NCBI GenBank assembly: GCA_028679775.1
Contig: JAJRAX010000162.1
Coordinates: forward strand, 1-11,855
Direction of reading: 5' to 3'
DNA length: 11,855 bases
Origin: Methanothrix sp.
Lineage (GTDB): Archaea > Halobacteriota > Methanosarcinia > Methanotrichales > Methanotrichaceae
Shown here: piece by piece, positions 1 through 7,035 of the stretch
Layout of the letters: every line of letters starts with the position of its first letter
Position numbering within the stretch: the stretch's first letter is position 1
Position numbers and translations under genes: made by a program
The notes under the pieces: model-generated
Database searches by the model: none
What the model was told of the DNA's origin: nothing
Seen by the model: only the letters and a program-made list of their open reading frames with translations

Positions 1-38
1 CTTACATCAATCTGGAGCTGCTCCTCGATTGATGTAAG
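1..38. repeat. Perfect 12-bp inverted repeat over the nitrilase stop codon
   Basis: CTTACATCAATC (1-12) and GATTGATGTAAG (27-38) are exact reverse complements, separated by 14 bases that themselves contain GGAG-CTG-CTCC. Read on the minus strand, the 3' arm contains the TGA stop of the amidohydrolase gene. The transcript could therefore fold into a hairpin with the stop codon in its stem. It may be a 3'-end or terminator-like structure. No U-run can be checked because the window begins at base 1, and the repeat could extend further. Confidence 0.6.
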
Positions 39-918
39 AGTATGGATCCAAAGTTATGTTTCCGTAGCATTGAGGCCGCCTGAAGTCCAAGAAATTCTGT
101 GGTTTCTTCCCGGTCGTCTCATCCGAAATGAGCAATTCGCAATTGATGATGATGTCCTCTAAAGAGCTGACCTGTTTTATCGCCTGGCCCTGAGGATTGA
201 TGATGAATGACTCCGCATGGTTGCAGTCCATGACTCTATCAACACCCGTGCGGTTGCAGGCAAGGACGTACATGCTGTTTTCCAGCGCTCTGGCTCTCCA
301 TAATTTTTCAGGATTATGATGCTCAGGAGGCCAGTTGGCTGGAACAAGCAAGATCTTTGCTCCTTTCAGCGCGGCAATTCTCGCCTGTCTGTAGGAATAC
401 GAGTCCGCGCAGATGATAAGCCCGAGAGCGCCAAACTCTGTCTCCACTACCGGCACAGGAAGATTGCCTTTTGCTGCCCAGAGATTCTCCTTGAAGGCTG
501 GAGATGCCTTCCTGTATCGGGCCAAAACGCATCCCTCCGGCCCGATCAGCGCGGCTGAATTGTAGAATATTCCGGTCCGCTCGTCCCTCTCAGGCAGACC
601 TATGCAGATGTAGCAGCCATATTTTCGGGAGATCTCGCCGAAGGCAACAGTCGTAGGGCCTGGTATGGCCTCGACAAGGGGGGCGATCTCTCTTCTGCTC
701 TTGAAAGCGTAGCCTGTTGTGGCAAGCTCTGTATTTACGATGATTTGGCAACCGTTTCCGGCTGCCCTGTCGTTTAATGATAGCAGTTTGGATATGTTCT
801 TATCTTTGTCATTCCAGGAGACTCCGGCGTGAATGAGGGCGACCATTGGTCCTTTGCAGGATGCTTTTTTAACATTATCTGTATAATTCGTAAGCATTAA
901 TCCATCCATAGTGAGCAC
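7..918 (-). CDS. Carbon-nitrogen hydrolase (nitrilase superfamily amidohydrolase)
   Basis: Members of this family hydrolyse non-peptide C-N bonds (amides, nitriles, carbamoyl amines) in the cytoplasm through a Glu-Lys-Cys triad. All three residues are visible in the 303-residue frame: E64 in NTELATTGY, K137 in RYRKASP and C170 in GLIICADSYSY. The domain runs from about residue 25 (MVALIHAG) to 265, the normal family length. The substrate cannot be assigned; N-carbamoylputrescine amidase-like and omega-amidase-like enzymes share this architecture. The start is uncertain. The longest frame begins with GTG at 918, in-frame ATGs lie at 909, 897 and 846, and none has a strong ribosome binding site. 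An ATG at 909 or 897 fits a short leader from the TATA-like element near 949-957. The gene is divergent from the CobN-type gene, and its 3' end lies inside a perfect inverted repeat. Confidence 0.85.
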   Translation of the reverse strand: MLTMDGLMLTNYTDNVKKASCKGPMVALIHAGVSWNDKDKNISKLLSLNDRAAGNGCQIIVNTELATTGYAFKSRREIAPLVEAIPGPTTVAFGEISRKYGCYICIGLPERDERTGIFYNSAALIGPEGCVLARYRKASPAFKENLWAAKGNLPVPVVETEFGALGLIICADSYSYRQARIAALKGAKILLVPANWPPEHHNPEKLWRARALENSMYVLACNRTGVDRVMDCNHAESFIINPQGQAIKQVSSLEDIIINCELLISDETTGKKPQNFLDFRRPQCYGNITLDPYSYINRGAAPD

Positions 919-947
919 TCATGAATTTATCATATGTAGTCTATCAG

Positions 948-963
948 CTATTATTATCTTTTC
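948..963 (-). promoter_or_regulatory. Putative TATA/BRE for the amidohydrolase gene
   Basis: Read on the minus strand, the sequence is ACGAAAAGATAATAATAG: an A-rich BRE-like stretch followed by an AT-rich TATA-like stretch. The TATA centre is about 35 bp before GTG 918 and 44 bp before ATG 909. An archaeal start site about 25 bp downstream would give a very short leader. The assignment rests on pattern and spacing only. Confidence 0.4.
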
Positions 964-1004
964 GTTTGCTCTTCCCATATTGTAGCAAAATTCATATGAC
1001 CTCT

Positions 1005-1020
1005 CGAAAGCTTTATTAAA
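1005..1020 (+). promoter_or_regulatory. Putative BRE/TATA for the CobN-type gene
   Basis: CGAAAG followed by CTTTATTAAA resembles an archaeal BRE plus TATA box. A transcription start about 25 bp downstream would fall near 1040, giving a leader of about 40 bases to TTG 1080 or 65 bases to ATG 1107. The repeated TTAACT hexamers lie around and just after this predicted start. Confidence 0.45.
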
Positions 1021-1025
1021 TCAAC

Positions 1026-1061
1026 TTAACTAACATTAACTTAAAAAATGTTTCGTTAACT
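1026..1061. promoter_or_regulatory. Three TTAACT direct repeats, helically phased; candidate operator
   Basis: TTAACT occurs at 1026-1031, 1036-1041 and 1056-1061, so the starts are 10 and 20 bp apart, about one and two helical turns on the same DNA face. A related CTAAC lies at 1030-1034. The array sits just downstream of the putative TATA box and overlaps the expected transcription start, where archaeal repressors often bind. The binding protein is unknown. AT-rich sequence raises the chance of coincidence. Confidence 0.4.
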
Positions 1062-1106
1062 CAATCGTCAATTGGGCGCTTGAAAAGAAATTGCTTAAAA
1101 AAAAAG

Positions 1107-4100
1107 ATGCCAAAAGAAGGATGGATTGATACGAAGAAAATTAAGATTGCCTATCTCACAACCCAGGAAGCAAGCGACGTTTTTCCTCTCATCTCAGCAT
1201 TCAGGGAGCTGATAAAACAGCACGGAAATATGGCTGAAGTTGCTATCAGATCCGGTGAGGATCTGAAGGACTCAGGCCGGCTGGAAGAGTTCGAGCGAAT
1301 TGCTCAGGGCAGCCATCTGGTCATCTTCAATCTGCACGGCGGAAAGAAGAGCCTTCCATGCTTTGACGACCTGATCAGCGGGATAAAGGAACGAGACATC
1401 CAGGTCTTTGCCAAAGCTGCCTCAAATGAGCCGGAGATTGAGCTCATCATGCAGTCAACTGTAGAAGAGGAGGTCTATCGAGAGATATCCCTGTATCTGA
1501 ATTACGGAGGAAAGCAGAATTTCTATAACCTGATCCTCTACCTTGCCAATCGGTTTCTTGGAACTGATCATGCTTTCTCTCAGCCTCAAAAGCCCATCTG
1601 GGAAGGCATCTACCACCCGGACTTCGATCATGTCCCGGAAATGGATGAGTATTTGATGAGAAAATACGTTGCAGGCAGACCAACAGTCGGGCTGTGGTTT
1701 TACCAGAGCCTCTGGCAAGCAGGAAACATCCTCTTCATAGACAGGCTGATTGAGGAGATAGAGCGAGCTGGTGCAAACGTCATACCGGTGTTTCTCAACT
1801 CCCACAAAGACGTAGAAAGAAAGACGATGGGCGCAGAATGGGTAACCGAGAATTTCTTTATGAAAAACGGCAAGCCCATCATAGATGTTCTGATCAGCAC
1901 CCTCATGTTCTCGCTCTCAATCAAGCCCTGGGAAGGCGATGGGCAAAGCTCGGTAGAAGAATCAGCCGCAAGATCAGAAGATTGGTTCCTCAAGAAGCTG
2001 AATGTCCCTGTCCTAAAAGCCATTGTGACCTACAACACTCCGGCAGAGTGGAAAGAATCTCTGCAGGGATGCAACAGCCTTGATATCTCTATGGGAATCG
2101 CAATGCCCGAATTTGACGGCATGCTGATCACAGTTCCGGTAGCCGCCAGAGAGAGAACGGACGCAGACCCATTGACGGGCGCAAAGATAATCAGATTTGA
2201 GCCGCTCCCAGAACGGATCAACAAGATCGTGCGCCTGAGCTTGAACTGGGCGAGGCTCCGGCACATTCCCAATTCCCAAAAGAAGGTGGCAATAATCTTT
2301 CATAACTATCCACCGAGAGACGATCGCATTGGTACCGCCTTCGGCCTGGACTCTCCTGTTTCGGTTCTGAACATAATGAAAAAAATGCAGGATGCGGGAT
2401 ATTCAATAAAGAAGATTCCTGAAACCGGCCAGGCCCTGATCGAGGACGTGAAGAGCCGTCTTACACTTGATCGACGCTGGAGAAGCCCGGAGGAGCTGGC
2501 CAGAAGGGCAATCGACTCAGTCTCAGAAGAGACTTACATGAAATGGTTCGGCGATCTACCTGCTGCAGTGCAAGACAAGATGACGGCTGCCTGGGGAAAG
2601 CCGCCTGGAGAGCTCTTCGTTCACAAGAAAGATCTGATCATCCCTGGAATCATCAATGGCAACCTATTCATCGGCCTTCAGCCTCCACGCGGATTTCTTG
2701 AAGACCCCGCAGCCATTTATCACAGCCCAGACCATCCCATTCCGCATCACTACTACGCTTACTATCGATGGATCAGAGACGTCTTTGGCGCTCATCTGGT
2801 CATGCACATCGGAAAACACGGCACGCTGGAGTGGCTTCCCGGAAAGTCTGTAGGCCTCTCGGAGAGCTGCTACCCGGATATTGCCATATCTGATCTGCCG
2901 AACATCTACCCTTACATCATCAACAATCCCGGAGAGGGAACTCAGGCCAAGAGAAGGAGCTACTGCTGTATCATCGATCACCTGGTTCCTGTGATGCACA
3001 ATGCCGATGCCTATGATGAGCTGGCCAGCATCGAGGTGATGATAAACGACTACCATCAGGAGGCTTTGCAGGATCAGGCAAAGCTGCCGACTCAGAAGAA
3101 GATGATCTGGGAGAAGGTTTGCGAGGCCAAGTTGGATCATGACCTTGAGACGACCGAAGAGAAAGCATTATCGGATTTTGATAAATTCCTTGAGAAGCTT
3201 CACGAATATCTTCATGAGACGGCAGACACTCAGATCAGGGATGGGCTACATATTCTTGGAGAGCCGCCTGAGGGCTCGCGGCTAGACGAGTTTCTGGTCT
3301 CACTCACAAGGCTCTCAAACGGAGGGATACCGTCACTCAGGCAAGCGTTGGCAGAGGTCATGGGTTACGATTATGATTATCTCCTGGCCAATCGCGGAAG
3401 GATCATAGAGGGATCGAGGACCTGCGGCCAGGCAATCGAGGAGCTGAATGCTCTCGCCCTCCGGCTGGTTTCTGGGCTTCACGAGCATGGCTTTTCTAAA
3501 GACCTGATTGCAGCATTGGAAGATGATATCCTGGAAAGGAGAAGCCAAAAGATTGAGAAAGTGCTCGAGTTTATCGCTTCTACCCTTGCCTCCAGCATAG
3601 GAGCAACAACAGATGAGCTTACAAACGTTTTATGCTCTGCTGACGGTGGATTCGTCTCTCCCGGCCCCTCTGGAGCGCCCACGAGAGGCATGGCAGATAT
3701 CCTGCCCACGGGAAGGAACTTTTATTCAATAGATCCCCAGGCGATACCGTCTCAGGCTGCCTGGAAGGTGGGTGTAGCCCAGGCAGACGCTCTTCTCAAG
3801 AGATATCTTTCTGATGAGGGCCGCTATCCGGAGTCACTGGGAATTGTGGTTTGGGGCAGTCCCACAATGCGCACCAAGGGCGATGATATTGCCGAGATAC
3901 TGTACCTCATGGGAGTTCGACCAATCTGGGAGGAGAAAAGCGGCAGGGTCACAGATATCGAAGTCCTACCGATAAATGAGCTAGGGCGTCCTCGCGTCGA
4001 TGTGATGCTGCGCATCAGCGGCTTTTTCCGTGATGCTTTTCCCAATATTGTGAATCTCATCAATAGAGCTGCAGAGCTTGTGGCTGAACTCAAAGAACCT

Positions 4101-4919
4101 TCTATGCAGAACTTCCTGGCCAAGCACATATCTGCGGATATCTCTGAGATGACTGCTGCCGGAATCGATCGAGAGCAGGCGAAGATGCAGGCAAGCTATC
4201 GCATCTTCGGCTGCCGGCCCGGAGCTTACGGAGCAGGCGTTTCAGACGCCATAGACTCAAAGAACTGGAAGGATGAAAAGGACCTGGCAGAAATATATGT
4301 CAAGTGGGGAGGCTATGCCTATGGCAGAAAGAACTTCGGGGCGAATGTGCCGGATGAATTTCGCAAGCGTTTGAGTCGGCTCGACCTGACTGTCAAAAAC
4401 GAAGACACTCGCGAGTATGACATGCTGGATGGTGACGACTTCTACTCCTATCACGGTGGCATGATCGCAGCTGTCAAGGCCCTCAAGGGCGAGCTGCCGC
4501 GGTCATACTGCGGCGACAGCTCAGATCCGGAGAGGGTCAAGACCAGGAGCACCGTCGAGGAGACAAAGCACATCTTCCGTGCCCGTATTCTCAACCCAAA
4601 ATGGATCAAGAGCATGCAGCGGCACGGCTACAAGGGGGCGGGCGACATGTCCCGGATGGTGGACATAGCCTTTGGCTGGGACGCAACAGCCGAGGTTTTG
4701 GAGGACTGGATGTATGAACAGCTGGCAAAAAAGTACGCTCTGGACAAGGATATGCAGGAGTGGCTCAAGGATGTCAACCCGGATGCTCTTCAAAACATCA
4801 CCGAGCGTCTGCTTGAGGCAGTTGAACGAGGGATGTGGCAGGCAACTGACGAGATGAAAGAGAATCTTCGAGCTGTCTACCTTGAGGTCGAGGGATGGAT
4901 CGAGGAGAATCAATCGTAA
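1107..4919 (+). CDS. cobN: CobN/BchH-type metal chelatase large subunit
   Basis: CobN and BchH proteins are the large porphyrin- or corrin-binding subunits of ATP-dependent cobalto- and magnesium chelatases, working with AAA+ partners in the cytoplasm. The CobN signatures are clear. HIGKHGTLEWLPGK is at about nt 2805-2846, followed by NNPGEGTQAKRR. Later come PSGAPTRGMADILPTGRNFY and the C-terminal HGYKGAGDMSRMVD block. At about 1270 residues it is full length, with no internal stop or frameshift. The frame also opens at TTG 1080, which adds nine Lys-rich residues, but ATG 1107 is preferred because the intervening bases are A-rich with a run of nine A's and TTG has no ribosome binding site. 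No CobS/CobT or ChlI/ChlD partner is in the window. In methanogens, corrin cobalt is normally inserted early by CbiK/CbiX-type enzymes and F430 nickel by CfbA. The metal and tetrapyrrole used here are therefore uncertain. Confidence 0.9.
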   Translation: MPKEGWIDTKKIKIAYLTTQEASDVFPLISAFRELIKQHGNMAEVAIRSGEDLKDSGRLEEFERIAQGSHLVIFNLHGGKKSLPCFDDLISGIKERDIQVFAKAASNEPEIELIMQSTVEEEVYREISLYLNYGGKQNFYNLILYLANRFLGTDHAFSQPQKPIWEGIYHPDFDHVPEMDEYLMRKYVAGRPTVGLWFYQSLWQAGNILFIDRLIEEIERAGANVIPVFLNSHKDVERKTMGAEWVTENFFMKNGKPIIDVLISTLMFSLSIKPWEGDGQSSVEESAARSEDWFLKKLNVPVLKAIVTYNTPAEWKESLQGCNSLDISMGIAMPEFDGMLITVPVAARERTDADPLTGAKIIRFEPLPERINKIVRLSLNWARLRHIPNSQKKVAIIFHNYPPRDDRIGTAFGLDSPVSVLNIMKKMQDAGYSIKKIPETGQALIEDVKSRLTLDRRWRSPEELARRAIDSVSEETYMKWFGDLPAAVQDKMTAAWGKPPGELFVHKKDLIIPGIINGNLFIGLQPPRGFLEDPAAIYHSPDHPIPHHYYAYYRWIRDVFGAHLVMHIGKHGTLEWLPGKSVGLSESCYPDIAISDLPNIYPYIINNPGEGTQAKRRSYCCIIDHLVPVMHNADAYDELASIEVMINDYHQEALQDQAKLPTQKKMIWEKVCEAKLDHDLETTEEKALSDFDKFLEKLHEYLHETADTQIRDGLHILGEPPEGSRLDEFLVSLTRLSNGGIPSLRQALAEVMGYDYDYLLANRGRIIEGSRTCGQAIEELNALALRLVSGLHEHGFSKDLIAALEDDILERRSQKIEKVLEFIASTLASSIGATTDELTNVLCSADGGFVSPGPSGAPTRGMADILPTGRNFYSIDPQAIPSQAAWKVGVAQADALLKRYLSDEGRYPESLGIVVWGSPTMRTKGDDIAEILYLMGVRPIWEEKSGRVTDIEVLPINELGRPRVDVMLRISGFFRDAFPNIVNLINRAAELVAELKEPSMQNFLAKHISADISEMTAAGIDREQAKMQASYRIFGCRPGAYGAGVSDAIDSKNWKDEKDLAEIYVKWGGYAYGRKNFGANVPDEFRKRLSRLDLTVKNEDTREYDMLDGDDFYSYHGGMIAAVKALKGELPRSYCGDSSDPERVKTRSTVEETKHIFRARILNPKWIKSMQRHGYKGAGDMSRMVDIAFGWDATAEVLEDWMYEQLAKKYALDKDMQEWLKDVNPDALQNITERLLEAVERGMWQATDEMKENLRAVYLEVEGWIEENQS

Positions 4920-4944
4920 ATCGGCGCTGGTTCAGGCAAATAAA

Positions 4945-4952
4945 CTTTTCTT
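4945..4952 (+). terminator. T-rich stretch, possible archaeal terminator of the CobN-type gene
   Basis: CTTTTCTT lies 26 bases after the TAA of the CobN-type gene, inside the 36-bp gap before the convergent epimerase stop. Archaeal RNA polymerase can terminate at pyrimidine/T-rich runs without a hairpin. The run is short and interrupted, so the call is weak. Confidence 0.2.
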
Positions 4953-4955
4953 GAT

Positions 4956-5933
4956 CTAACCAGTCATGCCAACCATCTGCTCACTGCTTAATGCTTTCAC
5001 GGCTGACTCAATGGCCTCCGCCGAGCTCATCTTTGGCCGCCATCCCAATTTTTTTATCCTATCGATTGAGAGCAGCATGACCTTGACATCACCCTTCCAG
5101 CCCCTACCATCTACGCCTCCCGTGTAATGATATCGCACGCCTGAAAGGCCCATCAGCCGAATAACGATATCAGCAATCTGTGTCACATCCACCGAGTCCT
5201 CTGAGCCGATGTTAAAGACATTTACCTGCTCTGCAGAGCCTTTTACGCAAGTGAGCATTGCCTGCACGCAGTCGCTGACCTCCAGGTAGGACTTCTGCTG
5301 CTTGCCTGAGCCCAGTATCTCCAGCTCTTTTGGATTTGCCCGAAGCTTTCTTATGAAATCCACCAGCACCCCGTGCGTACCCCGTTCGCCTACGATATTG
5401 GCAAATCGGTAGATCCAGGACTGCATATCAAAGGTATGGCAGTAAGATGAGATAAGAGCCTCGCAGGCCAGCTTGGAAGCGCCATAAAGGGAGATCGGCA
5501 GAAGTGGGCCGTAGTCCTCGGGGGTGGGCACGACCGCAGCCTCGCCGTAGACTGTGGATGTGGAGGTGAAAGCTATCTTTCTGGCTCCGGACTCCCTCAT
5601 GGCCTCCAGAAGCCTGTAGGTAGCCATCACATTCTGCTCCAGATGGACTCCAGTGTCTTTTGCACCAAGCTTCACATCAGGATTGGCTGCCAGATGAAAG
5701 ATCATATCCTTTCCGGCCACTGTCTCTTTGAGATCGCTGCTGGTAAGCAGATCCGCCTCGACCAGATGGAAACGAGGGTTGTCTTTGTAGGCCGCGAGAA
5801 ATTCCCTCTTTCCTGAGCTGAAGTTATCGAGAACAGTCACATCCATATCATGATCTTGCAGCAGTCTCTTTGCAAGATGGCTGCCGATAAAGCCAGCTCC
5901 GCCGGTGACAAGAATAGAAGTCCTTTCGTGCAT
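4956..5933 (-). CDS. NAD-dependent epimerase/dehydratase (UDP-glucose 4-epimerase-like)
   Basis: This is an extended short-chain dehydrogenase/reductase acting on nucleotide sugars, probably for cell-surface glycan or exopolysaccharide precursors. Numbered from ATG 5933 (325 residues), the NAD-binding GGAGFIGSH begins at residue 11, with an acidic residue for NAD ribose at D36 in VLDNFSSG. TSTSTVYG is at 123-130, and the catalytic YxxxK is Y150-K154 in LYGASK. The C-terminal half has the substrate-domain pattern of GalE-like enzymes, ending with a KKLGWRP segment typical of the family. The frame extends upstream to a TTG at 5999, but those 22 residues precede the normal Rossmann start, so ATG 5933 is chosen. 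It converges on the CobN-type gene and diverges from the Tfx gene. The substrate and exact reaction (epimerase or dehydratase) cannot be read from the sequence. Confidence 0.88.
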   Translation of the reverse strand: MHERTSILVTGGAGFIGSHLAKRLLQDHDMDVTVLDNFSSGKREFLAAYKDNPRFHLVEADLLTSSDLKETVAGKDMIFHLAANPDVKLGAKDTGVHLEQNVMATYRLLEAMRESGARKIAFTSTSTVYGEAAVVPTPEDYGPLLPISLYGASKLACEALISSYCHTFDMQSWIYRFANIVGERGTHGVLVDFIRKLRANPKELEILGSGKQQKSYLEVSDCVQAMLTCVKGSAEQVNVFNIGSEDSVDVTQIADIVIRLMGLSGVRYHYTGGVDGRGWKGDVKVMLLSIDRIKKLGWRPKMSSAEAIESAVKALSSEQMVGMTG

Positions 5934-6067
5934 CAATTTCAGACAGGCTATGAAAAGAGAAAAGGATTTCCCTTTGCCGAGCAATTGAGCTGGCAACAAC
6001 TTTTTTCCCTGGCGACCTTGGAGTGGATGCTTTTATCATCTCAGAGATCATTGTTAATTACGACGAG

Positions 6068-6535
6068 ATGACGCCAGACATTGAAGATGAGAGCAGATGC
6101 GGTGAAGACGAATCCCTGGATTCTTTTCTCACTGAGAGGCAGATCAAAGTGCTACAGATGCGTCTTTCCGGATTGTCTCAGCAGGAGGTAGCAATGCGGC
6201 TCGGCACCACTCGATCCAATATCAGTATCCTTGAGAAGAGGGCCCATCAGAACATAGATCGAGCAGCGCGAACTCTTCAGCAATGGATGATGCTGCGTGC
6301 CCCTATATCTTTTCATGCCAGGGCTGGAACGGATGTCTTCGAGTTGCCCAAGGGCATCTTTGCCGAGGCGGATAAAAAAGGCATTCGTCTGCCAATCACA
6401 TCTCTTGACATTGTTGTGCAGTTGCGAAGAAGGGCTCCCAGGCTTTTTAAAAAGAGAGCTCTGGAAAGAGATGCATTGATCTTCGTGACTGAAGAAGGTG
6501 AGGTGCTGGTGGAAGGGATATCGGAGGAGCTGTGA
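6068..6535 (+). CDS. tfx: Tfx family DNA-binding protein
   Basis: Tfx proteins are archaeal helix-turn-helix regulators. The founding member was described as binding the promoter of the molybdenum formylmethanofuran dehydrogenase operon (fmdECB) in a Methanothermobacter species. From ATG 6068 (155 residues), an acidic N-terminal tail of about 18 residues precedes the diagnostic block SFLTERQIKVLQ. The HTH follows with GLSQQEVAMRLGTTRSNIS and ILEKRAHQNIDRA. The C-terminal half (about residues 78-155) is the family's conserved sensor-like part, of unknown ligand. A GTG at 6023 would extend the frame by 15 residues but has no ribosome binding site. The stop overlaps the GTG of the arsenate reductase gene, so the two are probably co-transcribed and translationally coupled. 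Whether the target is fmd genes or the adjacent arsenic genes is unknown. Confidence 0.85.
   Translation: MTPDIEDESRCGEDESLDSFLTERQIKVLQMRLSGLSQQEVAMRLGTTRSNISILEKRAHQNIDRAARTLQQWMMLRAPISFHARAGTDVFELPKGIFAEADKKGIRLPITSLDIVVQLRRRAPRLFKKRALERDALIFVTEEGEVLVEGISEEL
6523..6529 (+). promoter_or_regulatory. Strong ribosome binding site for arsC inside the tfx 3' end
   Basis: GGAGGAG lies four to five bases before GTG 6532, within the last codons of the Tfx gene. It favours the GTG start over ATG 6550. Together with the GTGA overlap it supports translational coupling of the two genes. Confidence 0.6.
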
Positions 6536-7035
6536 GCGGGCACTTGCCGATGAACTCAAATGCAGGAGATCGAAATAAGAAGCGAGTTTTATTTCTCTGC
6601 ACCCACAACTCAGTTCGATCGCAGATGGCTGAAGGGCTCCTAAGAGCCATGCACGGCGATCGATTCGAGGCCTACAGTGCGGGCGTTGTGGCCACGTCTG
6701 TAGATCCCTGTGCCCTGAGGGTCATGAGAGAGATCGGAATAGACCTATCTCACCAGCGTTCCAAGACTGTTCAGGAGTTTCAGGGTTTGGTATTTGACCT
6801 GGCGGTAACCGTCTGCGATCATGCAAAGCAAGCCTGCCCCATTGTCAGCACGGATTTGGATCATCCGGGCAGCTTTCCAGTGGCCCGTGTGATTCTTCAT
6901 CATAGCTTTGCCGACCCCGCATCCGTTACGGGATCGGATGAAGAACGCCTTATGGCTTATCGAAGGGCGAGAGACGAGATTTGCGAGTGGATCTCAGAGA
7001 CTCTATCAAAGAAACAGGCAGGCCTTTCGGCTTAG
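6532..7035 (+). CDS. arsC: Arsenate reductase, thioredoxin-coupled (low-molecular-weight PTP fold)
   Basis: This family reduces As(V) to As(III) in the cytoplasm using a three-cysteine relay recycled by thioredoxin. The phosphatase-type loop CTHNSVRS (Cx5R) gives nucleophile C23. C95 and C102 lie in VTVCDHAKQAC. The 23/95/102 spacing equals the 10/82/89 spacing of the well-studied Staphylococcus plasmid ArsC, shifted by 13, so all redox cysteines are present. The DPA motif at 128-130 and the following acidic and basic helix are also typical. At 167 residues it is slightly longer than usual because of a 13-residue N-terminal extension; ATG 6550 would shorten that. GTG 6532 overlaps the Tfx stop and has a strong ribosome binding site. 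The TAG stop overlaps the stop of the opposing rhodanese gene. Probably an active enzyme supplying arsenite for sensing and export by the neighbouring minus-strand operon. Confidence 0.92.
   Translation: MSGHLPMNSNAGDRNKKRVLFLCTHNSVRSQMAEGLLRAMHGDRFEAYSAGVVATSVDPCALRVMREIGIDLSHQRSKTVQEFQGLVFDLAVTVCDHAKQACPIVSTDLDHPGSFPVARVILHHSFADPASVTGSDEERLMAYRRARDEICEWISETLSKKQAGLSA

Noticed and set aside
875..922. Short upstream ORF of 15 codons (ATG 922) overlapping the amidohydrolase start
   Set aside because: It overlaps the main frame in another phase, has no ribosome binding site, and is too short to support without translation data.
1097..1105. Run of nine A's near the CobN-type start, possible frameshift site
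   Set aside because: It lies before the preferred ATG 1107, and the downstream frame is intact over more than 1200 codons, so no frameshift needs explaining.
2664..3140. 158-residue open frame on the minus strand inside the CobN-type gene
   Set aside because: It is antisense to a strongly conserved CobN region, shows no domain or start signal, and is a typical shadow frame.
4521..4913. 130-residue open frame antisense to the CobN C-terminus
   Set aside because: It overlaps conserved CobN C-terminal motifs on the other strand, with no recognisable product.
5934..5999. N-terminal extension of the epimerase to TTG 5999
   Set aside because: The 22 extra residues precede the normal Rossmann-fold start and lack a ribosome binding site; ATG 5933 fits the family.
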